NCBI GenBank assembly: GCA_017965445.1
Contig: JAGCPZ010000027.1
Coordinates: forward strand, 62,001-126,000
Direction: 5' to 3'
Source: Fibrobacter sp.
Lineage (GTDB): Bacteria > Fibrobacterota > Fibrobacteria > Fibrobacterales > Fibrobacteraceae
DNA: 64,000 nucleotides
In this document: positions 1 to 8,853 of the stretch, piece after piece
How positions within the stretch are numbered: the stretch's first letter is position 1
Layout: each line of letters starts with the position of its first letter
The notes under the pieces: generated by a model
What the model was told of the DNA's origin: nothing
Seen by the model: only the letters and a program-made list of their open reading frames with translations
The model's database searches: none
Position numbers and translations under genes: made by a program

Positions 1-26
1 CGACATTCGACAAAATCGGCAAGTAA
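1..26 (+). CDS. C-terminal tail of a type IV pilin-like gene (partial)
   Basis: Only the last seven codons and a TAA are inside the window, reading TFDKIGK in the frame of bases 3-26. The same ending (FTKIGK) closes the pilin fragment at 4814-5197, and a similar one (NFTNIGN) occurs near the C-terminus of the full pilin at 47136-47630. A rho-independent terminator follows at about 100-127. The call is an inference from a very short match; the rest of the gene lies upstream of the window. Confidence 0.4.
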
Positions 27-99
27 GCAAACAACCTAGAACAAATTCAATAGAATCTTCGTAAAAACGGAGACTCTTTTGGGGTCAAATACATATCAA

Positions 100-127
100 A
101 AGTCAGCTCTTGTGTGAGCTGGCTTTT
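100..127 (+). terminator. rho-independent terminator
   Basis: An imperfect hairpin (GTCAGCTC, loop, GAGCTGGC) is followed by TTTT. It would end transcription of the gene whose tail lies at 1-26. It also faces the 3' end of the minus-strand gene at 153. Confidence 0.55.
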
Positions 128-152
128 GCGTAGATTATGGCACCTCTTACAG

Positions 153-1151
153 CTATTTGACTGTTTTGCAGGTTTTCGTCTTCTGCAATTCGAGCACCTT
201 TTCTTTGGGCAGATGCGAATACTTCATGATTTTGTCAAGAGGCTCGTTGTCGGCAAGCATGTCAAGCGCTATTTCGGCGCTACGATTATAACGCCCGTAC
301 TCAGCCCCCTTTTCAAAGCTTTCATCAATAGCGTCACTATACGCATAGAGAAAATCTTTCATATTAGCCTGCTTAATTAATAGTTCGTCACTTGCCGTAT
401 CGCATTCAATTCGTCGGAGGGCATCCTCGAAAGTCGGATTGTCGAACTCGGGCAGGGAACTTGAAGAACCCGCATTTTTCAAGATATAGAGCCAGCGATC
501 TTCGTCTGTTTCGAGGTTGTCTTTCGACTTGTTAAACTTGGTAAGGTCCACAATAATATACTTATTTTTCGTAGAAATGGGAATGCAACCTTCCTTGCCC
601 ACACTAGACAAATTATAAAGACCAACTTCATCACGATAAACATTTCCCATAAACTGAACGGGATAGTCCATGATCCAAATGGAATAGATTTCCGGCAATG
701 TGTAGCGGAATTTTTCTTTTTTCGAATCGGGAAGGTTCTGAAAGTCGATTTCCTTGTTGTAATCGTTCTTTGCACGTAGCAGCAAGAATGCGTTGTATAT
801 CATCATTCTGTCAACATAGTCGTTCAACTTGAGCTTTTGCATTTCTACATCTATTCGCTTACCAGCCTTGGTTCGGGCGCCGATGTCGAACTTGACACGG
901 TAGGGTTCTGGCAAATGAAAAAGTTCATCTTGTTGAACCGTATAAGTCAGGGACTCAATTGCATTTTCGCCTTCAAAATGCAGTATTGCGTTCAAAAAAT
1001 TCACAAGCGCATCCTCGCTGTCGAGCAGAGCCCTGAATGCTGGGTCGCATCTGGGATCTAGGTATTTTTGCCCCTCAAACTTTTTCCTGGCGCTTTCTGC
1101 GTCATTTCTGTGCTCGTATGTTTCGAACAGGCTTTCGTCTTCAATATTCAT
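153..1151 (-). CDS. Rpn-family PD-(D/E)XK nuclease / putative transposase
   Basis: The product matches the Rpn (recombination-promoting nuclease, TIGR01784/PDDEXK_2) family. The N-terminal third has the typical phrase DPAFRALLDSEDALVNFLNA, then FDIGARTKAGKRIDVEMQ, the D...E-x-Q catalytic core. The C-terminus is helical (EIALDMLADNEPLDKIMKYS...), also typical of these proteins. The start at 1151 (MNIEDESLFE) is preferred over an in-frame codon at 1202 because GGAG lies just upstream of it. Length, 332 residues, is normal for the family. Such genes are often multicopy and behave as selfish elements; whether this one is active cannot be seen. Confidence 0.8.
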   Translation of the reverse strand: MNIEDESLFETYEHRNDAESARKKFEGQKYLDPRCDPAFRALLDSEDALVNFLNAILHFEGENAIESLTYTVQQDELFHLPEPYRVKFDIGARTKAGKRIDVEMQKLKLNDYVDRMMIYNAFLLLRAKNDYNKEIDFQNLPDSKKEKFRYTLPEIYSIWIMDYPVQFMGNVYRDEVGLYNLSSVGKEGCIPISTKNKYIIVDLTKFNKSKDNLETDEDRWLYILKNAGSSSSLPEFDNPTFEDALRRIECDTASDELLIKQANMKDFLYAYSDAIDESFEKGAEYGRYNRSAEIALDMLADNEPLDKIMKYSHLPKEKVLELQKTKTCKTVK

Positions 1152-1273
1152 TTTAAAATCTCCATAGTGTTTATGTTCAACGAATGAAGAATTCTTCCAC
1201 ATTCATATAGTTAACACGCTTTTTTGGAGATTTTGTACTGTAATTTTGTGTAAAATATTTTCATACGACAAAA

Positions 1274-1300
1274 GACAGGGCTCAACGCCCTGTCTTTTTT
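1274..1300. terminator. bidirectional hairpin terminator
   Basis: A perfect 8-bp stem (GACAGGGC/GCCCTGTC, loop TCAAC) has T6 on one side and AAAA on the other. It lies downstream of the minus-strand reading frame ending at 1361 and upstream of the start at 1151, so it likely terminates the former. Confidence 0.7.
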
Positions 1301-1360
1301 GCATTATCCGAGTCTGTTTTGTTGAAAAAAATATGTAATGCTCATTACGGGGGGATTTTT

Positions 1361-2589
1361 TCAATTAATAATGATTATAGGAACCCATGCGTAATAGAAA
1401 TCATCCGCATTGATTGTTGCCATAGGTCTATGATCACCTCGTATAACAAATTGATAGTCAGGATGTTTTTGTGCGAGTTGGGCTATTTTTGTTAATGTAT
1501 TTTCAACCAAAGAAAGATATACACACATATTATTTGAGTGGACAGTATCTTTGCATAAAATAGAATTTGACTGTAATAAAAGATTGCCGTTATATGGGGG
1601 ATGGGAGTCAAGAGTTGTCCAATATACGAACTTGTCGCCTGGCCTATATAAAATTGAGTCAATAATATTTATTACAGAAGAATCACAAATGCCTTCGAAA
1701 CCGTAACTGCATAATTTTGCGTTTCTTTCTTTGAATTGATCAATAAAAAGTAATGAATCAAATCCAAATTGGTTGTATTTTTCATTTCTTGAATAGAATG
1801 TTTCATCATAGCCGTGCATATACCAGGATTCGATGTGATTCTTTTTTAGTAAATGCATCAGGGGTATTATTGTAGAGTCTTCAGGAGACCATATTTGAAA
1901 AACAGATTTTGCTTCTTTACTCAAATTTTCTTCTTTAAAAACTGTGGAATCTTCATCAAAAGGTTTAAAAGTGTTGTAATTCCAAAATTCTCTATAAATA
2001 GGAAAATCAACAAGAAGCATTCTATTTTGGAAACTTGTAAAGCCCATGTTGACAAATAATATTAACGGAATGAATGCAATCACAAAAAAGGGTTTTAAGG
2101 TGTTTTTGTTATTTCTCCCCAAAAATCCTTGGAGAAGTACACAATTAAAGCCGTATATCCCAAAGGAACTAAGAAGAAAAGAATTGTCCCCCACCAAAAA
2201 AAAGAGCTAACATTCCAAATTTGCGAGATGTTCATTATAAATGTTTCTTTGAAAAACGCGAGACATTCAGAGACGATTGAGAAAAGAATAATCGGGGTTA
2301 CCAATAAGATATTCTTTTTCGTAGAATCACGACAAACAAAACTGATGCAGGTCGTGTATAACAAACAAATTCCAATAATCGGATTTAAACAGATTATAGA
2401 GGCTATACTACCTAATAAAAGGATGATTTTTAGCTTACTCTTCCTTGGAAGTAGCCATAATAAATAAAATAAAAGAATATCGCCACTAATGAGGCCATGT
2501 AATGAAGGTGTTGCAAAATAATCGTATGCGATAAAACCTCCAAAGGAGGCTAACACGGAAACGAAAAGAATACGCAGGTAGATAATCAT
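1361..2589 (-). pseudogene. sulfatase-fold membrane phosphotransferase-like protein, frameshifted
   Basis: Two overlapping frames together read as one protein. The first (2589 to 2095, 164 residues) is a set of hydrophobic segments. The second (open from 2197 to 1361) is the soluble domain of the alkaline-phosphatase/sulfatase superfamily, LtaS/EptA-like. Family features are GYDETFYSRNEKYNQFGFD, WTTLDSHPPYNG and a GDHRP metal-site-like motif near the end. The shift is one nucleotide and falls between about 2095 and 2197, in a stretch with short T, G and A runs. The C-terminus (LAQKHPDYQFVIRGDHRP...WVPIIIIN) is clearly related to that of the protein at 6870-7619. The nucleophile region usual after the membrane domain is not obvious. 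It could be a true mutation or a sequencing error. Confidence 0.6.
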
Positions 2590-2635
2590 TTTTTTGATAT
2601 GGCTTATTTTCTTGAAAAGAAAAGTTTAACTATTT

Positions 2636-4621
2636 TTAATTGATTGACTCACATGAATGAAGGTAAATCTGTTCATCTTTGTACCATAGGGCGAGTGAAT
2701 CATTCTTTGTAAAAGGCAAATCGCGCATGTTCGTTATCAGGTGGGTTATTTCGTGCTCATGGCACAGGTGACGCGTCCTTGATATTAAAGAATCCTTTTC
2801 GAAAAGGTATTTCGATGCTAGGTGCTTACGAACTTGCCATTTTAGTTTTTCCCATTCTGCAGCGGTAGGCTGTGCTCCTAGAAAGATTCTTTTTTCACGG
2901 TCTTGTGACACATACTTGTGCCCCTCGAAAAAGATACACCCGACTTCGTACTGTTCGTCGTAGTATGCGCCTGAAAGGAAGTGTATTCGCGGTAATTTTC
3001 CCGCATAGTCCTTGACGGAGTAAAGGACTCGCCCTCGTTTTTCAATAATTGGGAAGGGTGGTGTTTGCACAAATTGGTTCATCGCTCGTTCTTTTTCCTT
3101 TTGTTCGTTGTCACGATGGTCGTAGTTGATGACGGCAATGGCGCAAAGTAAAATAGTTAGCATTCCTAAAGAAACTATTTTGCCGACAGAATTATTTTTT
3201 TTCAGAACAGGCACAATCATTCCCCAGCAGACAACGGCTAAAATGAACGCAAGTGAAAAATTCTGTTTTGGAAAAATCTGATTACCCCAAAGTATTTCAA
3301 TTGCGCAAAGAAGCGTAATGCCGATAACGGCTTTTCTCCATTTTGGATAAACTGTATGGACGGCTAGCGCAAGGGCTGCGGTCATTGCGAAAAACTCTTG
3401 TATAAATGTTAGGTAACTTTTATATAGTTCCGGCAAGGGGTGTTGATGCAGGAAAATAATCCAATACGCTGAAAAAGTGGTTGTGGCAATCCATGTGCAG
3501 GCCATTATTACTCGGATTATTCCGAAATACGTTTTCTTTCGGGTTACGAACAGAATTGCAGCAACAACCGCTCCGACAAGAATGAATGGGGAATCTATCC
3601 AATATACGAATGTGATTGCGAAGAAGATTTTGTCCCAAATGTCAAGAGTTTTACCTTTGCGCAATTTGGATACGTACAGGTGGGCCCCAATAAAGAACTG
3701 GATAAATATGGCGGAAACTTGGCAAAGCCAAAGAATGCGGAAAGTTTGGACTTGGAACAAGAATATGTGATGGGTAAACACCGATACGATAAACCAGTAG
3801 ATGGCAATTCCTGCGGTAAATACCTGTGCTTGTGCAAACTTTTTTAGTTTTTTATCTTGGATGAATTTAGTTGAAGCAGAAATCAAGAAGAGAAGATTCA
3901 GCAAGAGATTTTGTACCAGCGGGATGATTCCTTCGATGTCCCAACCGATATGAACCCAGTCTTCAGGGTATGCAGCCCAAGGAGCTTTGTTGATGAGTAT
4001 TGTCGCAGGCAAAAGTACTGCCGCAATAGTGATAGGCAACTTAGTCTTTGGAAAACGGAAGAATATCCATAGCGGAAGCCCCCAGCCGGCAGTCAGCGGG
4101 TGTACCAGAGATCCTATGAGAAGTATTGCCGGTGTTATCCACTTGTTCTTGTCGAATAAGTGCGCAAGTCCCCAGAAACCAAAACAAACCGAAAGAGTTC
4201 GGGCCACAGGGAATGCTTCAATTGTTTTGATTGTGTCCCACATGTCGTTACGGAATTCACCATAGGCATACATCGAGAAGAAGAAAAGAGTGATAGGTAG
4301 GGCTAATTGTTGTTGATGGAACTTCTTTGTCCATTTGTGGGAAAGCCAGGCAAACGAAATGGCCACCCCACAGTGGGTCAGCATAGTAAAAAAGAATGCG
4401 GCTGTATCGATAGGCAATAGCTTTATAAAAACGGCATAAAGCGGAGAAAAAATGCTGAATGCATCCTGATTCCCGAACATGAAGGCGGGATCGTCAATGA
4501 ATCGCCCTGAAAAAATCCTGTTGATTGCTTGCAATGTATAGAGGATACAGTCTTGCTCAAATCCGTCGAAGTGGTTCACACATAGGAAGAATAGGACAGC
4601 AAGGGGAATGAAAACCTTCAT
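2636..4621 (-). CDS. large polytopic membrane protein, unknown function
   Basis: About 660 residues with roughly a dozen hydrophobic segments and a soluble C-terminal region of about 130 residues containing RTRHLCHEHEITHLITN. The topology (TM bundle with an aromatic-rich loop after the first helix, FDGFEQDCILYTLQAINR) resembles GT-C type glycosyltransferases or polymerases, but I see no diagnostic motif. The ATG at 4621 (MKVFIPLAV) begins directly with the first membrane helix; an in-frame TTG at 4714 would add 31 residues. It is transcribed away from the pilin fragment at 4814 and may share a transcript with the frameshifted gene downstream. Confidence 0.55.
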   Translation of the reverse strand: MKVFIPLAVLFFLCVNHFDGFEQDCILYTLQAINRIFSGRFIDDPAFMFGNQDAFSIFSPLYAVFIKLLPIDTAAFFFTMLTHCGVAISFAWLSHKWTKKFHQQQLALPITLFFFSMYAYGEFRNDMWDTIKTIEAFPVARTLSVCFGFWGLAHLFDKNKWITPAILLIGSLVHPLTAGWGLPLWIFFRFPKTKLPITIAAVLLPATILINKAPWAAYPEDWVHIGWDIEGIIPLVQNLLLNLLFLISASTKFIQDKKLKKFAQAQVFTAGIAIYWFIVSVFTHHIFLFQVQTFRILWLCQVSAIFIQFFIGAHLYVSKLRKGKTLDIWDKIFFAITFVYWIDSPFILVGAVVAAILFVTRKKTYFGIIRVIMACTWIATTTFSAYWIIFLHQHPLPELYKSYLTFIQEFFAMTAALALAVHTVYPKWRKAVIGITLLCAIEILWGNQIFPKQNFSLAFILAVVCWGMIVPVLKKNNSVGKIVSLGMLTILLCAIAVINYDHRDNEQKEKERAMNQFVQTPPFPIIEKRGRVLYSVKDYAGKLPRIHFLSGAYYDEQYEVGCIFFEGHKYVSQDREKRIFLGAQPTAAEWEKLKWQVRKHLASKYLFEKDSLISRTRHLCHEHEITHLITNMRDLPFTKNDSLALWYKDEQIYLHSCESIN

Positions 4622-4748
4622 AGATATGATTTGCCGCACAAATTCCTCAACAGATAATCGTTGTATAGCACGATTGGAAAATAAAAACACATTTACCCAA
4701 GAAAAGCTGAGCAAAACGGCCCCGCCTTTCTCGAATTAGCTCTAATTC

Positions 4749-4792
4749 TTAAAAAAAAGAGAGCATTCCCAGTTAGGATGCTCTCTGAATTT
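4749..4792 (-). terminator. strong rho-independent terminator downstream of the pilin fragment
   Basis: On the minus strand a GAGAGCAT-type stem with a CC/GG extension is followed by eight T residues. It sits just after the stop codon at 4814, so the headless pilin fragment has kept a normal 3' end. Confidence 0.75.
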
Positions 4793-4813
4793 TTGCGTTA
4801 TATGTTTACGCCA

Positions 4814-5197
4814 TTACTTGCCAATCTTCGTGAAAGACGGAGTAAGTTCTCCACACTGAGTTGTTGCGTTATAGGTCAAACTGTTGCCATTGGTTGCTGC
4901 AGACACAGAAATTGTCCAATCTCCACTACCAATAGTGCAGTCATTCAAAGCAACAAGGTTATCTGCCAACCAACCTGTTGCGTTACTGGGCGAAGATGTG
5001 GTAATATCAGCATCAGCTGTAATTCCGCCAGAATACGAGAAGTTTGTCGTATTACCCGAGGAACCTGCAGCAGTTGCACCCGGAGCGACGTAACCGATAG
5101 ACCTCCAAGTACCGACCTTGTTAGCTTCAGAAGCAAAAGCATCCTGCAACTTGATGTAGGTTGCGGTCATTTTCATTATATTTATGGTATGATTCAA
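4814..5197 (-). pseudogene. type IV pilin fragment lacking the N-terminal helix
   Basis: The frame contains ATYIKLQDAF, GTWRSIGY and a C-terminal TPSFTKIGK. These align with ...TYIKMQDTY..., GTWQSIGY and TPNFTNIGN of the pilin at 47136-47630. The whole prepilin signature and hydrophobic helix (about the first 45 residues of a pilin) is absent: upstream of MTATYIK the frame gives only a few unrelated residues and then runs into the start of the divergent gene at 5189. The fragment keeps its terminator. It is either a decayed gene or a silent cassette that could donate sequence to an expressed pilin; the second is inference. Confidence 0.7.
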
Positions 5198-6895
5198 AAC
5201 CGATTCGATTTTTTGAAAAATCCGGCGATTCTTGCATTTGCTTTAAATATTTTCTTTTTGGCCGGGTATTTTATTTTTGGAATTGTCCGGTACGGGGGGC
5301 TTGACGATTACTTTATGTCGGGCGTCTTGACCGGTGCTTATGGCTCTGTGTACGATGTTCACTTGTATTTCATCAATGCCATATTTGCGTATGTCCTAAA
5401 GCCGTTCTTTTGGCTTTTTCCGAATGTAGGCTGGTTCTATTTTTTTGAAATATTCGAAGTCTTTGCGTCGCTTTTCGTAATCACTTTCATATTTATTCGA
5501 CGTTCCGGGGGCAAATGGGGCGGTTTGTTGTCTTTTTTCCTGTTGGCTTGTATTGCTCCGGATTTTTATTCGAATGTCAATTTTACGCAATGTGCGACGA
5601 TTCTGACTGCTGCGGGTGTTTTGCTTCTGGCTGTTGGCGATGTTGAACGCAAAAAGGGGTTCATCTTTGGCTCGCTATTTTTCTTGATTGGTGGCTATGT
5701 GATGCGTTCTGATGCTTTTATGATAGCCATGCCTTTTGCTTGTGTCCTGCTGTTTTCAAATTTTCTTGATTCTCGAAAAATTTATTGGAAAACGTTGTTG
5801 ACTGTTCTTCTTTGTATGTTTGCCATTTGGGGACTAAAATCGTTTAATCGAAATTTATACCAAAATAACGAGTACAGTTATTATGCGGCGTATCAAGGTC
5901 CCCGTGCGTTTTTTGGTGATGGAAGGTATTATGACGGAGAGTCAACGTACGATGAACTTGAGGAACGTGGAATGCAGGGCCGTGACTTTTATCATTTGCA
6001 GAATTGGGATTTTTACGATACAGACGTCTTTTGTTTGGATAGCGTAAATGCAATTGCCAAAGTAGTTCGACATAATATGTATGTTCCGAACAAGTTGCGG
6101 ATGCCCGCGGCTTTTGTCATTGTGCTGTCGAATGCTTTTTCTCGAATGAATGCGTGGTGCTGGGCGATTCTTTGTATTTTCTTGATTCTGTTTTCGAATA
6201 AGAAAAGCCGACTTTATCCGTGGGTGTCATTGGGAATTGTTGGCATGTGTATAGGTTATTTGCTGTTGGTCAATAGAGTTGTTTATCATGTCGAGACGGG
6301 GATTTGGTTATGTGCTACAACGGCTGCGATAGCCTTTATGCCAAGGGGCGAGGATTTTTTTAAGGGGAAAGCTTCCAAATATCAACGAGTTGCTGTTTTG
6401 GGATTGGCTTTGGTGTCGGTGGCTTTTATTATCATGGCGACGCCGTCGCATAAAGAGACGGAACGTCGCGGCCTTGTTTCGATTCCTGAACTATCGCCCG
6501 AAAACGCTGCTTTTTTGGATTATGCCCGTAATCATCCAAATGATGTGTTTTTGTTGGCTTTTGAACCTTATAAAAGATTGGCGGAAACGAAAGATGCCGC
6601 GTACAAGGTTATTCCTCCGGGGAGTTGGGACAACATAATTCCGATTGGTTATTGGAATATTCATTTGCCACAAATGAAAAAAGAATTGGCGAAGCGAGGT
6701 GTGCAAAATCCGCTGCGAGACATTGTGAAAGAAAATGTGTATGTCATAGAAGATTCTCGAGCAAATTATTTACATTTTTATGAAACCCATTATCATAAAA
6801 AACTTGTGGTTGATACGGTACGTGTTTGGAATAGAACGTTGATGTTTAAGTATAGGGAAGATGGTGCCGATGATGAAAAAGATTCAGAAAATTAA
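5189..6895 (+). CDS. polytopic membrane protein, possible GT-C-type glycosyltransferase
   Basis: 568 residues from ATG 5189 (MIQNRFDFLKNPAIL). The open frame extends further upstream, but that part is antisense to the pilin fragment and is not believed. Roughly eleven hydrophobic segments are visible, with RYGGLDDYFMSG in the first periplasmic loop; an acidic pair at this position is a common feature of GT-C enzymes that use polyprenyl-linked sugars. A soluble C-terminal domain of about 110 residues follows. The stop overlaps the start of the next gene, so the two are likely translated together. I cannot name a family with certainty. Confidence 0.55.
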   Translation: MIQNRFDFLKNPAILAFALNIFFLAGYFIFGIVRYGGLDDYFMSGVLTGAYGSVYDVHLYFINAIFAYVLKPFFWLFPNVGWFYFFEIFEVFASLFVITFIFIRRSGGKWGGLLSFFLLACIAPDFYSNVNFTQCATILTAAGVLLLAVGDVERKKGFIFGSLFFLIGGYVMRSDAFMIAMPFACVLLFSNFLDSRKIYWKTLLTVLLCMFAIWGLKSFNRNLYQNNEYSYYAAYQGPRAFFGDGRYYDGESTYDELEERGMQGRDFYHLQNWDFYDTDVFCLDSVNAIAKVVRHNMYVPNKLRMPAAFVIVLSNAFSRMNAWCWAILCIFLILFSNKKSRLYPWVSLGIVGMCIGYLLLVNRVVYHVETGIWLCATTAAIAFMPRGEDFFKGKASKYQRVAVLGLALVSVAFIIMATPSHKETERRGLVSIPELSPENAAFLDYARNHPNDVFLLAFEPYKRLAETKDAAYKVIPPGSWDNIIPIGYWNIHLPQMKKELAKRGVQNPLRDIVKENVYVIEDSRANYLHFYETHYHKKLVVDTVRVWNRTLMFKYREDGADDEKDSEN

Positions 6896-7619
6896 TTTGA
6901 TGTTTTTTTTGCTGTTTGTGGCGTTCTGCACAATTTTGCTGTACGTTTTAGGGATGGATTTTTTAGGTCGTCAGGAAAAACCGTGGCATTTGCAGCCGTC
7001 AGTCCACGAAGATTCTTTGTCGGTTGCATATACAAGTCAATACCAAATTTATGACAAAATCCGCATGATTGACCAGGTGGGGGATTCTTCAAAAAGAAAG
7101 GTGCTAATCTTGGTGGATGCATGGGGCGTACCCACGGACGAGAATTTGCTTGCGGAGGATTTTTCGCTTTTTGCAGAGATGCCGCACAAGTATGGCTTGC
7201 ATCAAAGACTAGCCAATCGGACAAAGCATGCGGAATTGGTCGAGTATCGCAATAATGATACAACGGGATTGTACATGTTTGGAGGCGATTCTTTGAAATA
7301 TGACCGCAAGGGATATATTCCAACATTGGGATATAGAGAAATGCTCTTTTGTGACTCGTGTAGTGATTCTGTAATGACCTTAAAGCTGGACTCGGTTTTG
7401 GTGAACGCAGAAAAAAGTGTGATAGCATGGACCACTCAAGACTCTAGGCTGGGAGACCGTGGTAAATTGCATCGCACGTTAACGCGAATTGCTGCACTTG
7501 CAAAAAAATACCCCGATGTACAGTTTATTGTTCAAGGGGCGCATCGCCCGATTTTGGGCATGCCTGAAATACGGCGGATGCACAAATCTCATTGGGTCCC
7601 GGTTGTGATTTTAAACTAA
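6870..7619 (+). CDS. membrane-anchored sulfatase-fold protein with degenerate metal site
   Basis: One N-terminal membrane helix is followed by a soluble domain with VLILVDAWGVPTDEN, which resembles the nucleophile strand of the alkaline-phosphatase superfamily. The C-terminus (LAKKYPDVQFIVQGAHRP...HWVPVVILN) parallels the frameshifted gene at 1361-2589. Compared with that relative, the GDHRP motif is GAHRP and DSHPP is DSRLG, so two expected metal ligands (Asp, His) are missing. It may therefore be non-catalytic, for example binding the lipid or sugar handled by the adjacent membrane protein. It overlaps the upstream gene by 26 bases. Adjacent ATGs at 6861, 6870 and 6873 are possible starts; 6870/6873 fit the GGGAAG ribosome site best. 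Confidence 0.5.
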   Translation: MMKKIQKINLMFFLLFVAFCTILLYVLGMDFLGRQEKPWHLQPSVHEDSLSVAYTSQYQIYDKIRMIDQVGDSSKRKVLILVDAWGVPTDENLLAEDFSLFAEMPHKYGLHQRLANRTKHAELVEYRNNDTTGLYMFGGDSLKYDRKGYIPTLGYREMLFCDSCSDSVMTLKLDSVLVNAEKSVIAWTTQDSRLGDRGKLHRTLTRIAALAKKYPDVQFIVQGAHRPILGMPEIRRMHKSHWVPVVILN

Positions 7620-7634
7620 TTCCTTATTTTCTTC

Positions 7635-7664
7635 TTAACTAGAAGGTAAAATAAAGTTTATATT
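7635..7664 (+). promoter_or_regulatory. promoter of the + polysaccharide operon
   Basis: TTAACT and TATATT are separated by 18 bases. The ATG of wecE begins only seven bases after the -10 box, so the transcript would be leaderless or nearly so. Confidence 0.45.
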
Positions 7665-7670
7665 TCGAAC

Positions 7671-8807
7671 ATGCAGAAGATTCCTTTTAACAAGCCTCCC
7701 TTTGTAGGGATGGAATTCGATTACGTAAAGCAGGCCGTGGAGAGCGGTCGTATTTGTGGTGATGGTACTTTTAACCTGCGTTGCCATGAATGGCTCGAAA
7801 AGCATACGGGAGCGGTCAAGGCGCTCATGACTACCAGCTGCACGCACGCACTCGAAATGTCTGCTCGTCTCTGCAATATTGCTCCCGGCGACGAGGTGAT
7901 TATGCCTTCGTTCACGTTCGTGAGCACGGCCGATGCGTTTGTGTCACAAGGAGCCAAATGCGTGTTCGTGGATATCCGTCCCGATACGATGAACTTGGAC
8001 GAAAAACTTATCGAAGATGCGATTACTGAAAAGACTAAGGCGATTGTGCCGGTCCACTATGCGGGGGTTGCTTGCGAGATGGACAAGATAAACGAAATCG
8101 CGAAACGACATAATTTGTTCGTGGTAGAAGATGCCGCGCAGGGGATGATGGCGACTTACAAGGGACGCGCTCTTGGCTCCATGGGCGATTTCGGTTGCTA
8201 CAGCTATCACGAGACCAAGAACTACAGCATGGGCGAGGGCGGTGCGCTGCTCATCAACCGTCCGGAATTTTGCGACCGTGCCGAGATTATCCGCGAGAAG
8301 GGCACTAACCGCTGCCAGTTCCACCGTGGCGAAGTTGATAAATACACATGGGTGGAGCTTGGTTCGAGTTACTTGCCGAGTGAACTGAATGCGGCGTATC
8401 TCTATGCCGAACTGGAATGTGCCGATATTATAAATGACGCCCGCATGGCATGCTGGAACGAGTATCGTAAGAGGCTTGCTCCGCTTGCCGAGAAGGGTTT
8501 GGTCGAACTCCCGTATATCCCGGAACACTGCACTCACAATGCCCACATGTTCTACTTGAAGGTGGAGGACCTACAGACGCGTACGGCACTTTTGAAACAT
8601 TTGGTCTATAACGGAATTCTTGCGGTGTTCCATTATGTGCCGTTGCATTCTTCGCCAGCTGGTATGCGTTTTGGCAGATTCCACGGAGAGGATCGTTATA
8701 CCACAAGCGAAAGCAACCGTTTGCTGCGCTTGCCGATGTTCTATGGGCTGAAAATGGAAGAAATTGAGTACATCTGTGGAAAGGTTTATGAGTTTTTTGG
8801 AAAGTGA
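7671..8807 (+). CDS. wecE: dTDP-4-amino-4,6-dideoxygalactose transaminase
   Basis: A PLP-dependent DegT/DnrJ/EryC1 sugar aminotransferase that reads as the WecE/RffA branch: MQKIPFNKPPFVG at the start, ACTSCTHAL-like MTTSCTHALEM, and the lysine in HETKNYSMGEGG (K183) that should hold PLP. 378 residues is the family length. It would convert dTDP-4-keto-6-deoxy-D-glucose to dTDP-4-amino-4,6-dideoxygalactose in the cytoplasm. It is the first gene of an eleven-gene operon whose acyl-transfer genes could modify the new amino group. No dTDP-glucose synthase or dehydratase is in the window, so these must be encoded elsewhere. Confidence 0.88.
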   Translation: MQKIPFNKPPFVGMEFDYVKQAVESGRICGDGTFNLRCHEWLEKHTGAVKALMTTSCTHALEMSARLCNIAPGDEVIMPSFTFVSTADAFVSQGAKCVFVDIRPDTMNLDEKLIEDAITEKTKAIVPVHYAGVACEMDKINEIAKRHNLFVVEDAAQGMMATYKGRALGSMGDFGCYSYHETKNYSMGEGGALLINRPEFCDRAEIIREKGTNRCQFHRGEVDKYTWVELGSSYLPSELNAAYLYAELECADIINDARMACWNEYRKRLAPLAEKGLVELPYIPEHCTHNAHMFYLKVEDLQTRTALLKHLVYNGILAVFHYVPLHSSPAGMRFGRFHGEDRYTTSESNRLLRLPMFYGLKMEEIEYICGKVYEFFGK

Positions 8808-8853
8808 GCGGTGACACAATCCTAGTTCGTGAAATTATATTATTTTTCAGATT

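Noticed and set aside
2095..2197. Programmed -1 frameshift joining the two sulfatase-like frames
   Set aside because: No proper slippery heptamer in the correct phase and no clear stimulatory structure was found, so a mutation or sequencing error is simpler.
4778..5188. Long in-frame extension upstream of the membrane protein at 5189
   Set aside because: It is antisense to the pilin fragment, crosses its terminator and has no sensible composition; the ATG at 5189 opens the first membrane helix.
2636..6895. Wzy polymerase for the glycan locus
   Set aside because: The two polytopic proteins have no Wzy-specific feature, differ in operon context and are closer to GT-C topology; the function is left open.
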